Shown here one piece after another: positions 20,315 to 30,085 of a stretch of 35,671 bases of DNA. Below the pieces are notes generated by a model that worked only from the letters and a program-made list of their open reading frames with translations, ran no database searches and had not been told where the DNA came from. The DNA is from Gammaproteobacteria bacterium. GTDB taxonomy: Bacteria > Pseudomonadota > Gammaproteobacteria > SpSt-1174. Both the position numbers and the translations under genes were made by a program. Numbering within the stretch: the first letter of the stretch is position 1; every line of letters begins with the position of its first letter. The stretch spans positions 1 through 35,671 of the forward strand of contig JARRKE010000016.1 of assembly GCA_037388465.1 (NCBI GenBank), read 5' to 3'.

Positions 20315-21616
20315 ATGTCGATGAACCCCCGTCTGTCTGCCGTGCGCGTGCTGGAGGGGGTGGTCGGCGCCGGTCAATCGCTGTCACGTGCACTGCCGCC
20401 GGTGTTGGCCCGCCTGGAGCCGGAGACGCGTCCGCGGGTCCAGGCCTGGTGCTACGGCGTGTTGCGCCGCTATTTCCGGCTTACCGCCCTGCTGGACCGG
20501 CTGCTCGAACGGCCGCTCAAACCCCGCGATCTCGACGTTACCTGCCTGCTGCTGCTCGGCCTGTATCAGTTGAGCGACCCGCAGGCCAAGCAATACGCGA
20601 TCGTCGACCAGTCGGTGCGGACCGCCCGCGCCTTGCGTAAGGCCTGGGCCGCCGGTCTGGTCAACGGCGTGTTGCGCCGCTATTTGCGTGAACGCGAACG
20701 GCTGGAGGCGGAACTGGAGCTCGCGCCCGCCACCCGCTACGCCCTGCCCGAATGGTTCATCGAGCGGCTGCAGGCCGCCTATCCGGAGGACTGGCCCGGC
20801 ATCTGCGAGGCGACCAATCGCCACCCGCCCATGACCTTGCGGGTCAACCTGATGCAGGGCTCACGCGAAGATTACCTGGCCAGGCTGGCCGAGGCGGGGT
20901 TGAGTGCGGCAGCGCACCCGCAGGTGCCGTCTGCGATCATTCTTGAACGCCCGGTCGAGGTGGATGCCCTGCCGGGCTTTGCCGCCGGGGAGGTCTCGGT
21001 TCAGGATGGGGCGGCGCAGCTGGCGGGCTGGCTGTTGGACGTCCGACCCGGACAGCGGGTGCTGGATGCCTGCGCCGCGCCCGGGGGGAAGACCACGCAC
21101 CTGCTCGAACAGGCCGGTGGCGAGCTGGAGCTGACCGCAGTGGATATTGACACCGGGCGGCTCGCCCGCGTGCGGGAGAATCTCGACCGCCTGGGACTGG
21201 CGGTGGAACTGAAGACCGGCGATGCCGCCCGGCCGGCTGACTGGTGGGACGGTCGGCCCTACGACCGCATTCTGCTCGATGCGCCCTGTTCGGCCACCGG
21301 CGTGATCCGGCGCAACCCGGACATCCGCCTGCATCGCCGGGCTGCGGATATCGACGAATTGAGTCGGCGCCAGGGGGAGCTGCTTGCCGCGCTCTGGCCG
21401 CTGCTCAAACCGGGGGGTATGCTCTTGTACGCAACCTGCTCGATACTGCCGCAGGAGAATGACGCGGTCGTCGAGCGGTTTTTGGCGCAGGAGGGAAGCG
21501 CCGGATGCCTCACTATCGATGCCGCCTGGGGGAGAATGCAAGGCTGCGGCCGCCAGATCCTTCCCGGTGAAGCGGACATGGACGGCTTTTACTACGCATG
21601 TTTAGGCAAACGCTAA
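20315..21616 (+). CDS. rsmB: 16S rRNA (cytosine-967 C5)-methyltransferase
   Basis: 433 residues. The N-terminal NusB-like RNA-binding domain (about 1-140: AVRVLEGVVGAGQSLSRALPP, VNGVLRRYLRER) precedes a SAM methyltransferase domain. SAM motif VLDACAAPGGKTTHLLE, motif IV DAPCSATGVIRRNPDI and the catalytic-cysteine motif YATCSILPQEN are intact. It starts 1 nt after the fmt stop; a second ATG two codons in is an alternative. Gene order def-fmt-rsmB is standard in gammaproteobacteria; instead of trkA directly, this genome has DUF4390-ntrYX next. Confidence 0.96.
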   Translation: MSMNPRLSAVRVLEGVVGAGQSLSRALPPVLARLEPETRPRVQAWCYGVLRRYFRLTALLDRLLERPLKPRDLDVTCLLLLGLYQLSDPQAKQYAIVDQSVRTARALRKAWAAGLVNGVLRRYLRERERLEAELELAPATRYALPEWFIERLQAAYPEDWPGICEATNRHPPMTLRVNLMQGSREDYLARLAEAGLSAAAHPQVPSAIILERPVEVDALPGFAAGEVSVQDGAAQLAGWLLDVRPGQRVLDACAAPGGKTTHLLEQAGGELELTAVDIDTGRLARVRENLDRLGLAVELKTGDAARPADWWDGRPYDRILLDAPCSATGVIRRNPDIRLHRRAADIDELSRRQGELLAALWPLLKPGGMLLYATCSILPQENDAVVERFLAQEGSAGCLTIDAAWGRMQGCGRQILPGEADMDGFYYACLGKR

Positions 21617-22185
21617 ACCTGACAAGCAGTCCCCGGCGCATCCTGTTCCTGCTGGGCATGGCGTTGTTGCTGACGGTGCAGGTGGCCCAGGCCGCCGAAC
21701 CCAGTTTCGAGGTGCGCCGCGCCGAGAGCTATCTGCGCGACGGGGTGTATCGCATCGATGCCGAGCTGCGCTACCGGCTGGGACCTGATCTCGACCAGGC
21801 CCTGCGCAACGGCGTTGCACTTACCATCGGGATCGAGATGCAGGTTTATCGCCCGCGCAACTGGTGGTTCAGCGAGGACGTGGCGGACGTCAGCCTGCGC
21901 TACCGCCTCAGTTATCACGCCCTGACCACGCGCTACGTGGTGACCAACCTGAACACGGATGTACGACATTCCTATCCCACCCTGGGGGCCGCCCTCTACG
22001 ACCTCGGCCAGGTCAGGGATTTTCCGCTGATCGACAACAGCCTGCTGCAGCCGGGGCGCGACTACCGGGTCCGCATACGCTCAGCGGTGGCGATTCAGGA
22101 CCTTCCGCTGCCGTTGCGGGTGCGGGCGTATTTCTCCGACGCCTGGGGGCCGGAGAGCGAGTGGTACACATGGCCCCTGCGCTGA
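21598..22185 (+). CDS. DUF4390 exported protein
   Basis: 195 residues with a Sec signal peptide (hydrophobic LFLLGMALLLTVQVAQA, cleavage expected after AQA near residue 33). The mature part matches DUF4390, a family of unknown function usually encoded just upstream of an NtrY-like kinase: FEVRRAESYLRDGVYRIDAELRYRLG, VYRPRNWWFSEDVADVSLRYRLSYHALTTRYVV, and the closing ESEWYTWPLR. It overlaps rsmB by 19 bp and the kinase gene by 16 bp. A periplasmic input to the kinase is a reasonable guess from constant linkage, nothing more. Confidence 0.87.
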   Translation: MFRQTLNLTSSPRRILFLLGMALLLTVQVAQAAEPSFEVRRAESYLRDGVYRIDAELRYRLGPDLDQALRNGVALTIGIEMQVYRPRNWWFSEDVADVSLRYRLSYHALTTRYVVTNLNTDVRHSYPTLGAALYDLGQVRDFPLIDNSLLQPGRDYRVRIRSAVAIQDLPLPLRVRAYFSDAWGPESEWYTWPLR

Positions 22186-24371
22186 GACGTTTCGCCAGTC
22201 TGATACCCATGGTGGGCCTGTTCGGGCTGCTGCTGGTCTCGCTGGCCGTGATGAGCGAGGCCACGCAGTACGCCGACCGTTTCAGCCGGCTGTACGTCGG
22301 GCTGTTCCTGTTCAATCTGCTGATCCTGGTGTTCCTCACCGTCCTGATCAGCGTGCGGGTGTTCGACATCGTGCGCCAGGTGCTGACGCGGGCTCCGGGG
22401 GCGCGCCTGACGTTGCGCATCATCCTGATGTTCATCCTGCTTTCCCTGATCCCGGTGTCGGTGGTGTACTACTTTTCGGCGCGGTTTCTCGATCGCAGCG
22501 TGGACAGCTGGTTCAACGTTCAGGTCGAGACCGCCCTGGAAGACGCGCTCACCCTGAGCCGGACCGCCCTCAATCAGCGCAAGCGGGAATATCTCGCTCA
22601 GCTGCAGGAAATCTCCAAGGACCTGTCGGGTGCCCAGCCGGGCATGGACGCCCTGATCCTGGACCAGTCCCTGAACGGCAGCAGTGCGAGCCAGATGACC
22701 CTGTTCGATTCCAATAACCGCATTCTGGCCTCCAGCACCCGTGGCAGCGGGCTCGATGTGCCGGAGTTTCCCAGCGAAAGCAGCCTGTTCCAGGTGGCGC
22801 ACGGTCAAGGCTACGTCGGCATCGAGCCGGGCAAGGGCAATGCCCTGCAGGTGCGCGTGCTGGTGCCGGTGACGGCGACCGATCCGTCGCGGCAGGGTTA
22901 TCTGCAGGCGGTGTTTCCGATCGAGGCCGAGGTCAGCAATCTGGCCAGCAACGTTCAGTCGGCCTACAGCCGCTACAAGGAACTCCAGTTCCAGCGCACC
23001 CAGCTCAAGGAAACCTTCACCATCACGCTGGCGCTGGTGCTGATGCTCAGTGTCCTGTTCGCCGTGTGGCTGGCCTTCGGGCTGGCGCGCCGCCTGATTG
23101 CCCCCGTTCAGGCGCTTGCGCTGGCGACCCGCGCGGTGGCGAGCGGCGACCTGCACAAGCGCCTGCCGGTGGAGCATCGCGACGAGCTCGGCTTCCTGAC
23201 CCGCTCGTTCAACGAAATGACCACGCGGCTGTCTTCCACCCACGAGGAACTGGAACGCAGCCGCAGCCAGGCGGAGGTGCAGCGCACCTACCTGCAGGCC
23301 GTGTTGCAGCATCTGTCGAGCGGTGTGATCACGCTCGACCGCAAGGAGGTACTGCGTACCTGCAACGCGGCCGCCTCCAATATTCTCGGACTGCCGCTGG
23401 AGCATCACATCGGTCGGCGTCTGGCGGATATCGCCCGCAAGCCGGGTTCCCTGGAGAGTTTCTACGAAGGCCTGCTGCCGCAGTTGCAGGGCGAGTCTCC
23501 GGAATGGGAGGCCCAGATGACCCTGCAGCAGCCCGAACACCGTGTGCTGATGTGCCGCGGGGCGCGGTTGCCCGAGGACAGCGGGGCGCCCGGCAGCCAG
23601 GTGATCGTGTTCGACGATATTACCGATCTGATCCGGGCCCAGCGCGAGGCGGCCTGGGGCGAGGTGGCGCGGCGCATGGCCCACGAGATCCGCAATCCGC
23701 TGACGCCGATCCAGCTCTCGGCCGAGCGTCTCGAGCGCAAGCTGGCCAAGAATCTGGGGCCGCAGCAGGCGGAACTGCTGGTGCGCGCCACGCGCACCAT
23801 CATCCAGCAGGTGGAGGCGTTGCAGAACATGGTGAACGCCTTCAGCGAGTATGCGCGCATGCCCACCCTGCGTCTGGAGCCGCTGAGCCTGAATCAGCTG
23901 ATCAACGAAGTGGGCGAGCTGTATCGGGCCAACAAATACAAGATCCGCATCGACCTCGATTTGTCCGAACCCCTTCCCGAGATCCGGGGTGACCGCAATC
24001 GCCTGCGACAGGTGTTGCACAACCTGATCCGCAACGCCCTGGAGGCGCTGGAAAATCGTCCCGGCGGGGTGATACGTATCGCCACGCGGTGCGACGAGGT
24101 GGAGGACGCCCGCCGGGTGCGTCTCGTGGTCGAGGACAACGGTCCGGGGCTCAGCCGCGAGGTGATCGGCCAGTTGTTCGATCCCTACATCACCAACAAG
24201 ACCCACGGCACTGGCCTGGGTCTGGCGGTGGTGAAGAAGATCATCGAAGAACACGGCGGCAGCGCGTGGGCCGAAAACCGTACCCACGGCGGGGCGCGAT
24301 TCATTCTGCTGATTCCCGTCATGCCGGCGATACCGCGGTCGAGTGACGAGGTACAGGAGAGCACGGCATGA
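22170..24371 (+). CDS. ntrY: NtrY-type membrane sensor histidine kinase
   Basis: 733 residues from the ATG at 22170. Transmembrane segments at about 10-30, 42-62 and 80-102; a periplasmic sensor region to about 285; a further TM near 290-310; HAMP about 310-365 (RRLIAPVQALALATRAVASGDLHKRLPV); PAS about 375-480. The HisKA domain has phospho-acceptor H505 in RRMAHEIRNPLTPIQLSAERL. The HATPase domain has the N box (LRQVLHNLIRNALEAL), DNGPGLS and GTGLGLAVVKKIIEEHGG. This is the NtrY layout known from nitrogen- or redox-related NtrYX systems. It overlaps ntrX by 4 bp. The 102 in-frame codons upstream belong to a shadow of the DUF4390 gene. Confidence 0.93.
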   Translation: MAPALRRFASLIPMVGLFGLLLVSLAVMSEATQYADRFSRLYVGLFLFNLLILVFLTVLISVRVFDIVRQVLTRAPGARLTLRIILMFILLSLIPVSVVYYFSARFLDRSVDSWFNVQVETALEDALTLSRTALNQRKREYLAQLQEISKDLSGAQPGMDALILDQSLNGSSASQMTLFDSNNRILASSTRGSGLDVPEFPSESSLFQVAHGQGYVGIEPGKGNALQVRVLVPVTATDPSRQGYLQAVFPIEAEVSNLASNVQSAYSRYKELQFQRTQLKETFTITLALVLMLSVLFAVWLAFGLARRLIAPVQALALATRAVASGDLHKRLPVEHRDELGFLTRSFNEMTTRLSSTHEELERSRSQAEVQRTYLQAVLQHLSSGVITLDRKEVLRTCNAAASNILGLPLEHHIGRRLADIARKPGSLESFYEGLLPQLQGESPEWEAQMTLQQPEHRVLMCRGARLPEDSGAPGSQVIVFDDITDLIRAQREAAWGEVARRMAHEIRNPLTPIQLSAERLERKLAKNLGPQQAELLVRATRTIIQQVEALQNMVNAFSEYARMPTLRLEPLSLNQLINEVGELYRANKYKIRIDLDLSEPLPEIRGDRNRLRQVLHNLIRNALEALENRPGGVIRIATRCDEVEDARRVRLVVEDNGPGLSREVIGQLFDPYITNKTHGTGLGLAVVKKIIEEHGGSAWAENRTHGGARFILLIPVMPAIPRSSDEVQESTA

Positions 24372-25738
24372 GCCACGGTCAGATTCTGGTCGTGGACGAC
24401 GAGCCGGATATCCGCGATCTGCTGCGCGACATCCTGGAGGACGAAGGCTACACCGTGCGGGTGGCGGAGGATGCGCGCGCCGCGCAGCAGGCCTGCCGCC
24501 AGCAGCGCCCCCAGCTGATCCTGCTCGACATCTGGATGCCGGGCATGGACGGACTGGCACTGCTGCGCGAATGGCAGGGCGGGGGCGGGCTGCCGGCTCC
24601 GGTGATCATCCTGTCCGGGCACGGCACCATCGAGACCGCGGTGGAGGCGACGCGCCTGGGCGCCTGGGACTTTATCGAAAAACCGATTTCCCTGGCCAAG
24701 CTGCTGGTGACGGTGGAGCGCGCGCTGGAGGCCAATCAGCTGGTGCGTGAAAACGTGCGTCTGCGCCATGCCCAGGCCCGCGAGATCGAGCCGCAGGGCG
24801 AAAGCGAGATGATGCAGGCCCTGCGGGAACAGTTCAAACGCCTGGCCCGCCACGACAGCTGGGTGCTGATCTCGGGGGAGCCGGGGGTGGGCAAGACCAC
24901 CTTCGCGCGTTATCTGCACAGCCTGGGGCGGCGCAGCAAGGGGCCGATGATCGAGGTCGGCGGCGCCACGCTGTCACGCCGCGATTCGGCCATGGAACTG
25001 TTCGGCGCCGAACAGGGAGAGCTCATTCAATACGGCCTGCTGGAACAGGCCGACGGCGGTATCCTGTACATCAGCGAAGTCATGGACATGGATCAGGCCA
25101 CCCAGGGCCGGCTGCTCAACGCCCTGGAGAGCCAGCGCTTCACGCGCATCGGCGGACGTACCCCGATCGAGGTGGACGTGCAGATCATCGCCGCCAGCAC
25201 CCACGATTTGGAGACCGCCGTACGCGAGGGGCGTTTTCGCGAGGATCTCTATTACCACCTCAACGTGGTACAGATCGCCATCCCTTCGTTGCGGGATCAT
25301 GCGCAGGACATTCCCGGGCTGCTGGAGAGCTACGTGAACTACTTCCACGAGGCCGAGGGCCTGCCGATTCGTGGCTTCACGGTTGAGGCGCAGAATTTTC
25401 TGCGGCACTATGCGTGGCCCGGAAACGTGCGTGAACTGCGCAATCTGGTGCAGCGCCTGCTCATTCTCGGTTCCACCGGCGACGTCGACCTCGATGAAGT
25501 CCGGCGTCTGCTCGGCGCCACACCGTTGCCGCGCGTCGAAGAGGAATCGCCGCCGGCAATCTATGACATGCCGTTGCGCGAGGCGCGCGAACAATTCGAG
25601 CGCGACTATCTTCGCCGCCAGCTCCTGCAGGCCGGCGGCAGCATGACACGTCTGGCCGAACAGGTCGGCATGGAACGGACTCACCTGTACCGCAAGCTGC
25701 GAAGCCTGGGGCTAGACCCCAAAGAATGCAAAGAATGA
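24368..25738 (+). CDS. ntrX: NtrX-type response regulator with degenerate AAA+ domain
   Basis: 456 residues. Receiver domain 1-120 with D10, D11, phospho-acceptor D54 and K105. AAA+ domain about 145-375: Walker A is present (G170-EPGVGKT), the FREDLYYHLNV arginine segment is present, but the sigma54-contact GAFTGA loop is missing. After ELFGAEQG (residues 210-217) the sequence passes straight to ELIQYGLLEQADGG. The Walker B Asp is Ser236 (YISEV instead of FLDEI). A Fis-type HTH ends the protein (MTRLAEQVGMERTHLYRKLRSLGL). It should bind DNA as a phospho-controlled regulator but is unlikely to drive sigma54 promoters. Coupled to ntrY by ATGA. Confidence 0.92.
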   Translation: MSHGQILVVDDEPDIRDLLRDILEDEGYTVRVAEDARAAQQACRQQRPQLILLDIWMPGMDGLALLREWQGGGGLPAPVIILSGHGTIETAVEATRLGAWDFIEKPISLAKLLVTVERALEANQLVRENVRLRHAQAREIEPQGESEMMQALREQFKRLARHDSWVLISGEPGVGKTTFARYLHSLGRRSKGPMIEVGGATLSRRDSAMELFGAEQGELIQYGLLEQADGGILYISEVMDMDQATQGRLLNALESQRFTRIGGRTPIEVDVQIIAASTHDLETAVREGRFREDLYYHLNVVQIAIPSLRDHAQDIPGLLESYVNYFHEAEGLPIRGFTVEAQNFLRHYAWPGNVRELRNLVQRLLILGSTGDVDLDEVRRLLGATPLPRVEEESPPAIYDMPLREAREQFERDYLRRQLLQAGGSMTRLAEQVGMERTHLYRKLRSLGLDPKECKE

Positions 25739-25743
25739 CGATA

Positions 25744-25770
25744 CCCGGGGCGGCCGCTCGCCGCCCCGGG
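25744..25770. terminator. GC-rich hairpin between ntrX and trkA
   Basis: Perfect 11-bp stem (CCCGGGGCGGC paired with GCCGCCCCGGG) with loop CGCTC, starting 5 nt after the ntrX stop. No T tract follows, so it may be an RNA-stabilising 3' structure or a weak terminator rather than a classical one. Confidence 0.5.
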
Positions 25771-25794
25771 CCGGTTCAGTAACAGGGCGACCGT

Positions 25795-27168
25795 ATGAAG
25801 ATCATTATCTTGGGGGCGGGCCAGGTCGGCAGCTCCGTGGCGCACGCCTTGGCCAGCGAGGCCAACGACATCACCGTCGTGGATACGCGCGCCGACATCC
25901 TGGCCGATCTGCAGGACCGGATCGACATCCGCACCGTGTACGGGCACGGCTCGCATCCCGAAGTGCTGATCCAGGCCGGTGCGCCGGACGCGGACATGAT
26001 CATCGCGGTCACCAACAGCGACGAGACCAACATGGTCGCCTGCCAGGTGGCCTTCACTCTGTTCCGCACCCCGACCAAGATCGCGCGCGTCCGCTCCGCC
26101 GAATATCTCGATTATTCCGACCTGTTCAAACAAGAGGCTCTGCCCATCGACGTGCTGATCAGTCCCGAGCAGGTGGTGACTGATTACATCCAGCGGCTGG
26201 TCGAACATCCCGGGGCATTGCAGGTACTGGACTTCGCGGAGGGTCGGGTGCAGCTGGTCGCAGTCAAGGCCTATTACGGCGGGCCGCTGGTCGGTCACGA
26301 ACTGCGCACCCTCTCGGAACACATGCCGGGTATCCATACCCGTGTCGCCGCGATCTTCCGTCGCGGCGCCCCCATCATTCCCGAAGGACACACCGTGATC
26401 GAGGCGGACGACGAGGTGTTCTTCATCGCCGCGCGCAAGAACATTCGCGCCGTGACCTCAGAGCTGCGCAAGCTCGACAAGCCGGTGAAGCGGGTGATGC
26501 TGGCGGGCGGCGGCAATATCGGGCTGCGCCTCGCCGCAGCGCTCGAGTCGCGTTATCAGGTCAAGATCATCGAGCATGACCGCGCGCGGGCGCGCGAGCT
26601 GTCGGAACTGCTGGACAAGACCATCGTGTTGCAGGGCGATGCGGCGGACGAGGCTCTGCTGCTGGAAGAGAATATCGAAAACACCGACGTGTTCTGTGCG
26701 GTGACCAACGACGATGAGGCGAACATCCTCTCGGCGATGCTCGCCAAGCGCATGGGTGCGCGCAAGGTGATGTCGCTGATTAACCGTCCGTCCTACGTGC
26801 AGCTGGTGGAGAGCGGGATCATCGACATCGCGATCTCCCCGCAGACGGTGACCATCGGTGCGCTGCTGACCCACGTGCGCCGCGGCGACGTCGTCGCCGT
26901 GCACAGTCTGCGCCGCGGCGCGGCCGAGGCCATCGAGGCCGTGGCGCACGGCGACTTCAAGACCTCGCGCGTGGCGGGACGGCGGGTGGAGGAGATCAAG
27001 CTGCCGCCGGGCACCACCATCGGTGCCATCGTGCGCGGCGAAGAGGTGCTGATCGCCCACCACGACACCCTCATCGAGCCGGAGGACCACGTCATCCTGT
27101 TCCTGGTGGACAAGCGCTACATCCCCGACGTCGAGCGCCTGTTCCAGGTCGGCGTCACCTTCCTCTGA
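25795..27168 (+). CDS. trkA: Trk potassium uptake regulatory subunit TrkA
   Basis: 457-residue cytoplasmic NAD-binding ring protein that gates TrkH. Two RCK units in tandem: Rossmann fold one begins [19 protein letters not shown] with the acidic VVDTRAD end; a TrkA-C domain lies around 140-225; Rossmann two begins [18 protein letters not shown] with IIEHDRARA; a second TrkA-C domain closes the protein ([25 protein letters not shown]). Normal length for gammaproteobacterial TrkA. Two trkH genes follow on the same strand, the first after 6 nt, so one gating subunit may serve both channels. Confidence 0.96.
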   Translation: MKIIILGAGQVGSSVAHALASEANDITVVDTRADILADLQDRIDIRTVYGHGSHPEVLIQAGAPDADMIIAVTNSDETNMVACQVAFTLFRTPTKIARVRSAEYLDYSDLFKQEALPIDVLISPEQVVTDYIQRLVEHPGALQVLDFAEGRVQLVAVKAYYGGPLVGHELRTLSEHMPGIHTRVAAIFRRGAPIIPEGHTVIEADDEVFFIAARKNIRAVTSELRKLDKPVKRVMLAGGGNIGLRLAAALESRYQVKIIEHDRARARELSELLDKTIVLQGDAADEALLLEENIENTDVFCAVTNDDEANILSAMLAKRMGARKVMSLINRPSYVQLVESGIIDIAISPQTVTIGALLTHVRRGDVVAVHSLRRGAAEAIEAVAHGDFKTSRVAGRRVEEIKLPPGTTIGAIVRGEEVLIAHHDTLIEPEDHVILFLVDKRYIPDVERLFQVGVTFL

Positions 27169-27174
27169 TCCATC

Positions 27175-28626
27175 ATGCAGCCCGCGGTCATCCAGCGCAT
27201 CCTCGGGCTGCTCCTGATGGTGTTCAGCATCACCATGCTGCCGCCGGCGGCCATCGGCCTGCTGCATCACGACCCGGACGTGATGCCTTTCATCGATGCC
27301 TTCCTGGTCATCGTGACGCTGGGTTTTCTGATCTGGCTGCCGGTGCACAACCGCCGCCGTGAGCTGAAGCTGCGCGACGGCTTCATGGTGGTGGTGCTGT
27401 TCTGGACCGTGCTCGGCCTGGCCGGGGCGATCCCCATTTACCTGTCCCCGCGACCGGACGTGTCCCTGACCGACGCCGTGTTCGAATCCATCTCAGGGCT
27501 GACGACCACCGGGGCCACCGTGCTGGTGGGACTGGACGAGCTGCCCAAGTCCATCCTGTTCTATCGCCAGGAACTGCAATGGCTGGGCGGCATGGGCATC
27601 ATCGTGCTGGCGGTCGCGGTACTGCCCATGCTGGGGGTCGGCGGCATGCAGCTGTACCGCGCCGAGGCGCCGGGGCCGGTGAAGGACAACAAGCTGACGC
27701 CGCGCATCACCGAGACCGCCAAGGCACTGTGGTACATCTACCTCGGCCTGACCATCACCTGTGCCATCGCCTACTGGCTGGCGGGCATGACGCCCTTCGA
27801 CGCCGTCTCACACAGCTTTTCCACGGTCGCCATCGGCGGTTTCTCCACCCACGACGCCAGCATGGGGTACTTCCACAGCACCAAGATCGAGCTGGTGGCG
27901 GTGGTGTTCATGCTGCTTTCGGGCGCCAATTTCGCACTGCATTTCAGCGCCTGGCGCAACATGAGTCTGCGTCCCTATTGGGCGGATGCGGAGTTCCGTA
28001 CCTACATCGTGCTGCTCGTGACATTGTCCTTCGTCTGCGTCGGCTATCTCTATATCCGTGGGCACTTCACCGACTTCGCCACTGATTTTCATCAGGGCCT
28101 GTTCACCACCGTTTCGATCGCCACCACCACCGGTTTTACCACCGCCGCGTTCCACCAATGGCCCGGCTTTTTGCCGGTATTGCTGATCTTCGCGAGTTTT
28201 GCGGGCGGCTGTGCCGGTTCCACCGGCGGCGGCCTGAAGGTGGTGCGCGTACTGCTGCTGCTCAAGCAGGGTGCGCGTGAGCTGCTGCGCCTGGTGCACC
28301 CCAGCGCGCAGCTCAGCGTCAAGCTGGGCCGGCGTCCGGTCGATGATCGCGTGATCGAGGCCGTGTGGGGTTTCTTCGCCGCGTATGTGGCCATCTTCGT
28401 GGTGCTGATGTTGCTGGTGATGGCCTCGGGCCTGGACCAGATCACGGCCTTTTCCGCGGTTGCCGCCTGCCTCAACAATCTGGGACCGGGGTTGGGCAAG
28501 GTCGCATCCAATTATGCGGGCATCAACGATTTCGCCAAGTGGGTGCTGTGCATCGGCATGATTTTCGGGCGCTTGGAAATCTTCACTCTGCTGGTTTTGT
28601 TCACGCCGGGATTCTGGCGACGCTGA
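27175..28626 (+). CDS. trkH: Trk potassium transporter membrane subunit TrkH (first copy)
   Basis: 483-residue K+ channel-like transporter with four membrane-pore-membrane repeats. The selectivity glycines are visible in all four pore loops: ISGLTTTGATV, FSTVAIGGFSTHDAS, SIATTTGFTTAAF and CLNNLGPGLG. WLGGMGIIVLAVAVLPMLGVGGMQLYRAE and the CAGSTGGGLKVVRVL segment, which forms the intramembrane gating loop, are intact. It forms one operon with trkA and the next gene. No Shine-Dalgarno sequence is evident in the 6-nt gap after trkA. Confidence 0.95.
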   Translation: MQPAVIQRILGLLLMVFSITMLPPAAIGLLHHDPDVMPFIDAFLVIVTLGFLIWLPVHNRRRELKLRDGFMVVVLFWTVLGLAGAIPIYLSPRPDVSLTDAVFESISGLTTTGATVLVGLDELPKSILFYRQELQWLGGMGIIVLAVAVLPMLGVGGMQLYRAEAPGPVKDNKLTPRITETAKALWYIYLGLTITCAIAYWLAGMTPFDAVSHSFSTVAIGGFSTHDASMGYFHSTKIELVAVVFMLLSGANFALHFSAWRNMSLRPYWADAEFRTYIVLLVTLSFVCVGYLYIRGHFTDFATDFHQGLFTTVSIATTTGFTTAAFHQWPGFLPVLLIFASFAGGCAGSTGGGLKVVRVLLLLKQGARELLRLVHPSAQLSVKLGRRPVDDRVIEAVWGFFAAYVAIFVVLMLLVMASGLDQITAFSAVAACLNNLGPGLGKVASNYAGINDFAKWVLCIGMIFGRLEIFTLLVLFTPGFWRR

Positions 28627-28638
28627 GATACATCAAAC

Positions 28639-30084
28639 ATGCAGTTTGCAACCATACGACGCGTACTCGGCGTGCTGATGACGATTTATGCCTTCAGCAT
28701 GATCCCGCCCATGCTGGTTTCCCTGTGGTACCAGGACGGCGAGTTCATTCATTTCCTGGAATCGTTCGGCATCATGGCGGCGGTGGGGCTGGCGGTGTGG
28801 CTGCCGGTACGCGGGCGTGGTCATGAAATGCGGCGCCGCGAAGGATTTCTCATCGTCACCCTGTTCTGGGTGCTGCTCAGTGCCTTGAGCTCGCTGCCCT
28901 TGCACCTGGGGGCACATGTCGATTACACCGACGCCTTTTTCGAGTCGGTGTCGGGATTCACCACCACGGGCGCGACGGTGATCGTCGGCCTGGATCATCT
29001 GCCAAAGTCGATTCTCTATTACCGTCAGCAGCTCAACTGGCTGGGCGGTATGGGCATCGTGGTGCTGGCCATCGCCATCCTGCCCATGCTGCGCATCGGC
29101 GGCATGCAGCTGTATCGCGCCGAGACGCCGGGTCCAATGAAGGACGACAAGCTCACCCCGCGCATCGCGCATACGGCCCAGGCCCTGTGGGTCATCTATA
29201 TGGGGCTGACGGTGGCCTGCGCCATCGGTTACTGGATCGCAGGTATGACGCCGTTCGACGCCGTCGGACACGCCTTCGCCACCATCGCTACCGGCGGTTT
29301 TTCCACCCACGACGCGAGCTTCGCGTATTTCCACAATCCCTATATCGAGGCGGTGGGCGACGTGTTCATGCTGCTGTCTGGCATGAACTTCGCGATTCAC
29401 TACCTGGCGATCCGCAAGGTGAGCATGGGGGCATACTGGCGGGACGAGGAGGTGCGCGCCTATCTGGTGTTCATCCTCGGCAGTATTTTGTTGGTCAGCC
29501 TGACGCTGTGGTTCGAGGGCACCTATCACAGTCCGCTGACCGCGCTGCGCTACGGAGCCTTCCAGGTGCTGACGGTGATGACCAGCACGGGCTTCGTGAG
29601 CACCAACTTTTCCGGCTGGCCGATCTACGTGCCGGCCTTCCTGATGCTGATCGCCATTATCGGCGGCTGTGCAGGTTCGACCTCCGGCGGCATGAAGATG
29701 GTGCGCGTGCTGCTTGGCTTCAAACAGGGCGTGCGTGAATTCAGGCGCCTGCAGCACCCGCGCGCCGAATTCCCCGTGAAGTTCAACGGCCGGGTGCTGC
29801 CCGAGCGCGTGATCAGCGCGGTGTGGAGTTTTCTGGCCGCCTACGTCATCGTCTACGTGCTGCTCATGCTGGCCTTGATGGCCGCCGGGCTGGACCAGGT
29901 TTCGGCGTTTTCCGCCGTGGCCGCATGTATCAACAACATGGGTCCGGGTCTGGGGCAGGTGGCGACCAATTTCGCCGGCATCTCCGATGCCGCCAAATGG
30001 ATACTCTCGTTCGCCATGCTGCTCGGCCGTCTGGAGCTGTTTACCCTGCTGATGCTGTTCATGCCCGGGTTCTGGCGCGATTGA
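28639..30084 (+). CDS. trkH: Trk potassium transporter membrane subunit TrkH (second, tandem copy)
   Basis: 481 residues, collinear with the preceding TrkH along its whole length and clearly a paralogue (for example WLGGMGIVVLAIAILPML against WLGGMGIIVLAVAVLPML). All four filter glycines are kept: VSGFTTTGATV, FATIATGGFSTHDAS, VMTSTGFVSTNF and CINNMGPGLG. The gating segment CAGSTSGGMKMVRVL differs at one glycine (TSGG for TGGG). Only 12 nt separate the genes. Two TrkH-type subunits with different affinities or ion coupling are known from halophiles (TrkH/TrkI of Halomonas), which is a possible parallel; whether these differ in function cannot be told. Confidence 0.94.
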   Translation: MQFATIRRVLGVLMTIYAFSMIPPMLVSLWYQDGEFIHFLESFGIMAAVGLAVWLPVRGRGHEMRRREGFLIVTLFWVLLSALSSLPLHLGAHVDYTDAFFESVSGFTTTGATVIVGLDHLPKSILYYRQQLNWLGGMGIVVLAIAILPMLRIGGMQLYRAETPGPMKDDKLTPRIAHTAQALWVIYMGLTVACAIGYWIAGMTPFDAVGHAFATIATGGFSTHDASFAYFHNPYIEAVGDVFMLLSGMNFAIHYLAIRKVSMGAYWRDEEVRAYLVFILGSILLVSLTLWFEGTYHSPLTALRYGAFQVLTVMTSTGFVSTNFSGWPIYVPAFLMLIAIIGGCAGSTSGGMKMVRVLLGFKQGVREFRRLQHPRAEFPVKFNGRVLPERVISAVWSFLAAYVIVYVLLMLALMAAGLDQVSAFSAVAACINNMGPGLGQVATNFAGISDAAKWILSFAMLLGRLELFTLLMLFMPGFWRD

Positions 30085-30085
30085 G

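Noticed and set aside
22095-24560. 821-codon minus-strand frame opposite ntrY
   Set aside because: Shadow of the kinase gene; low-complexity His/Gln/Arg composition and no domain.
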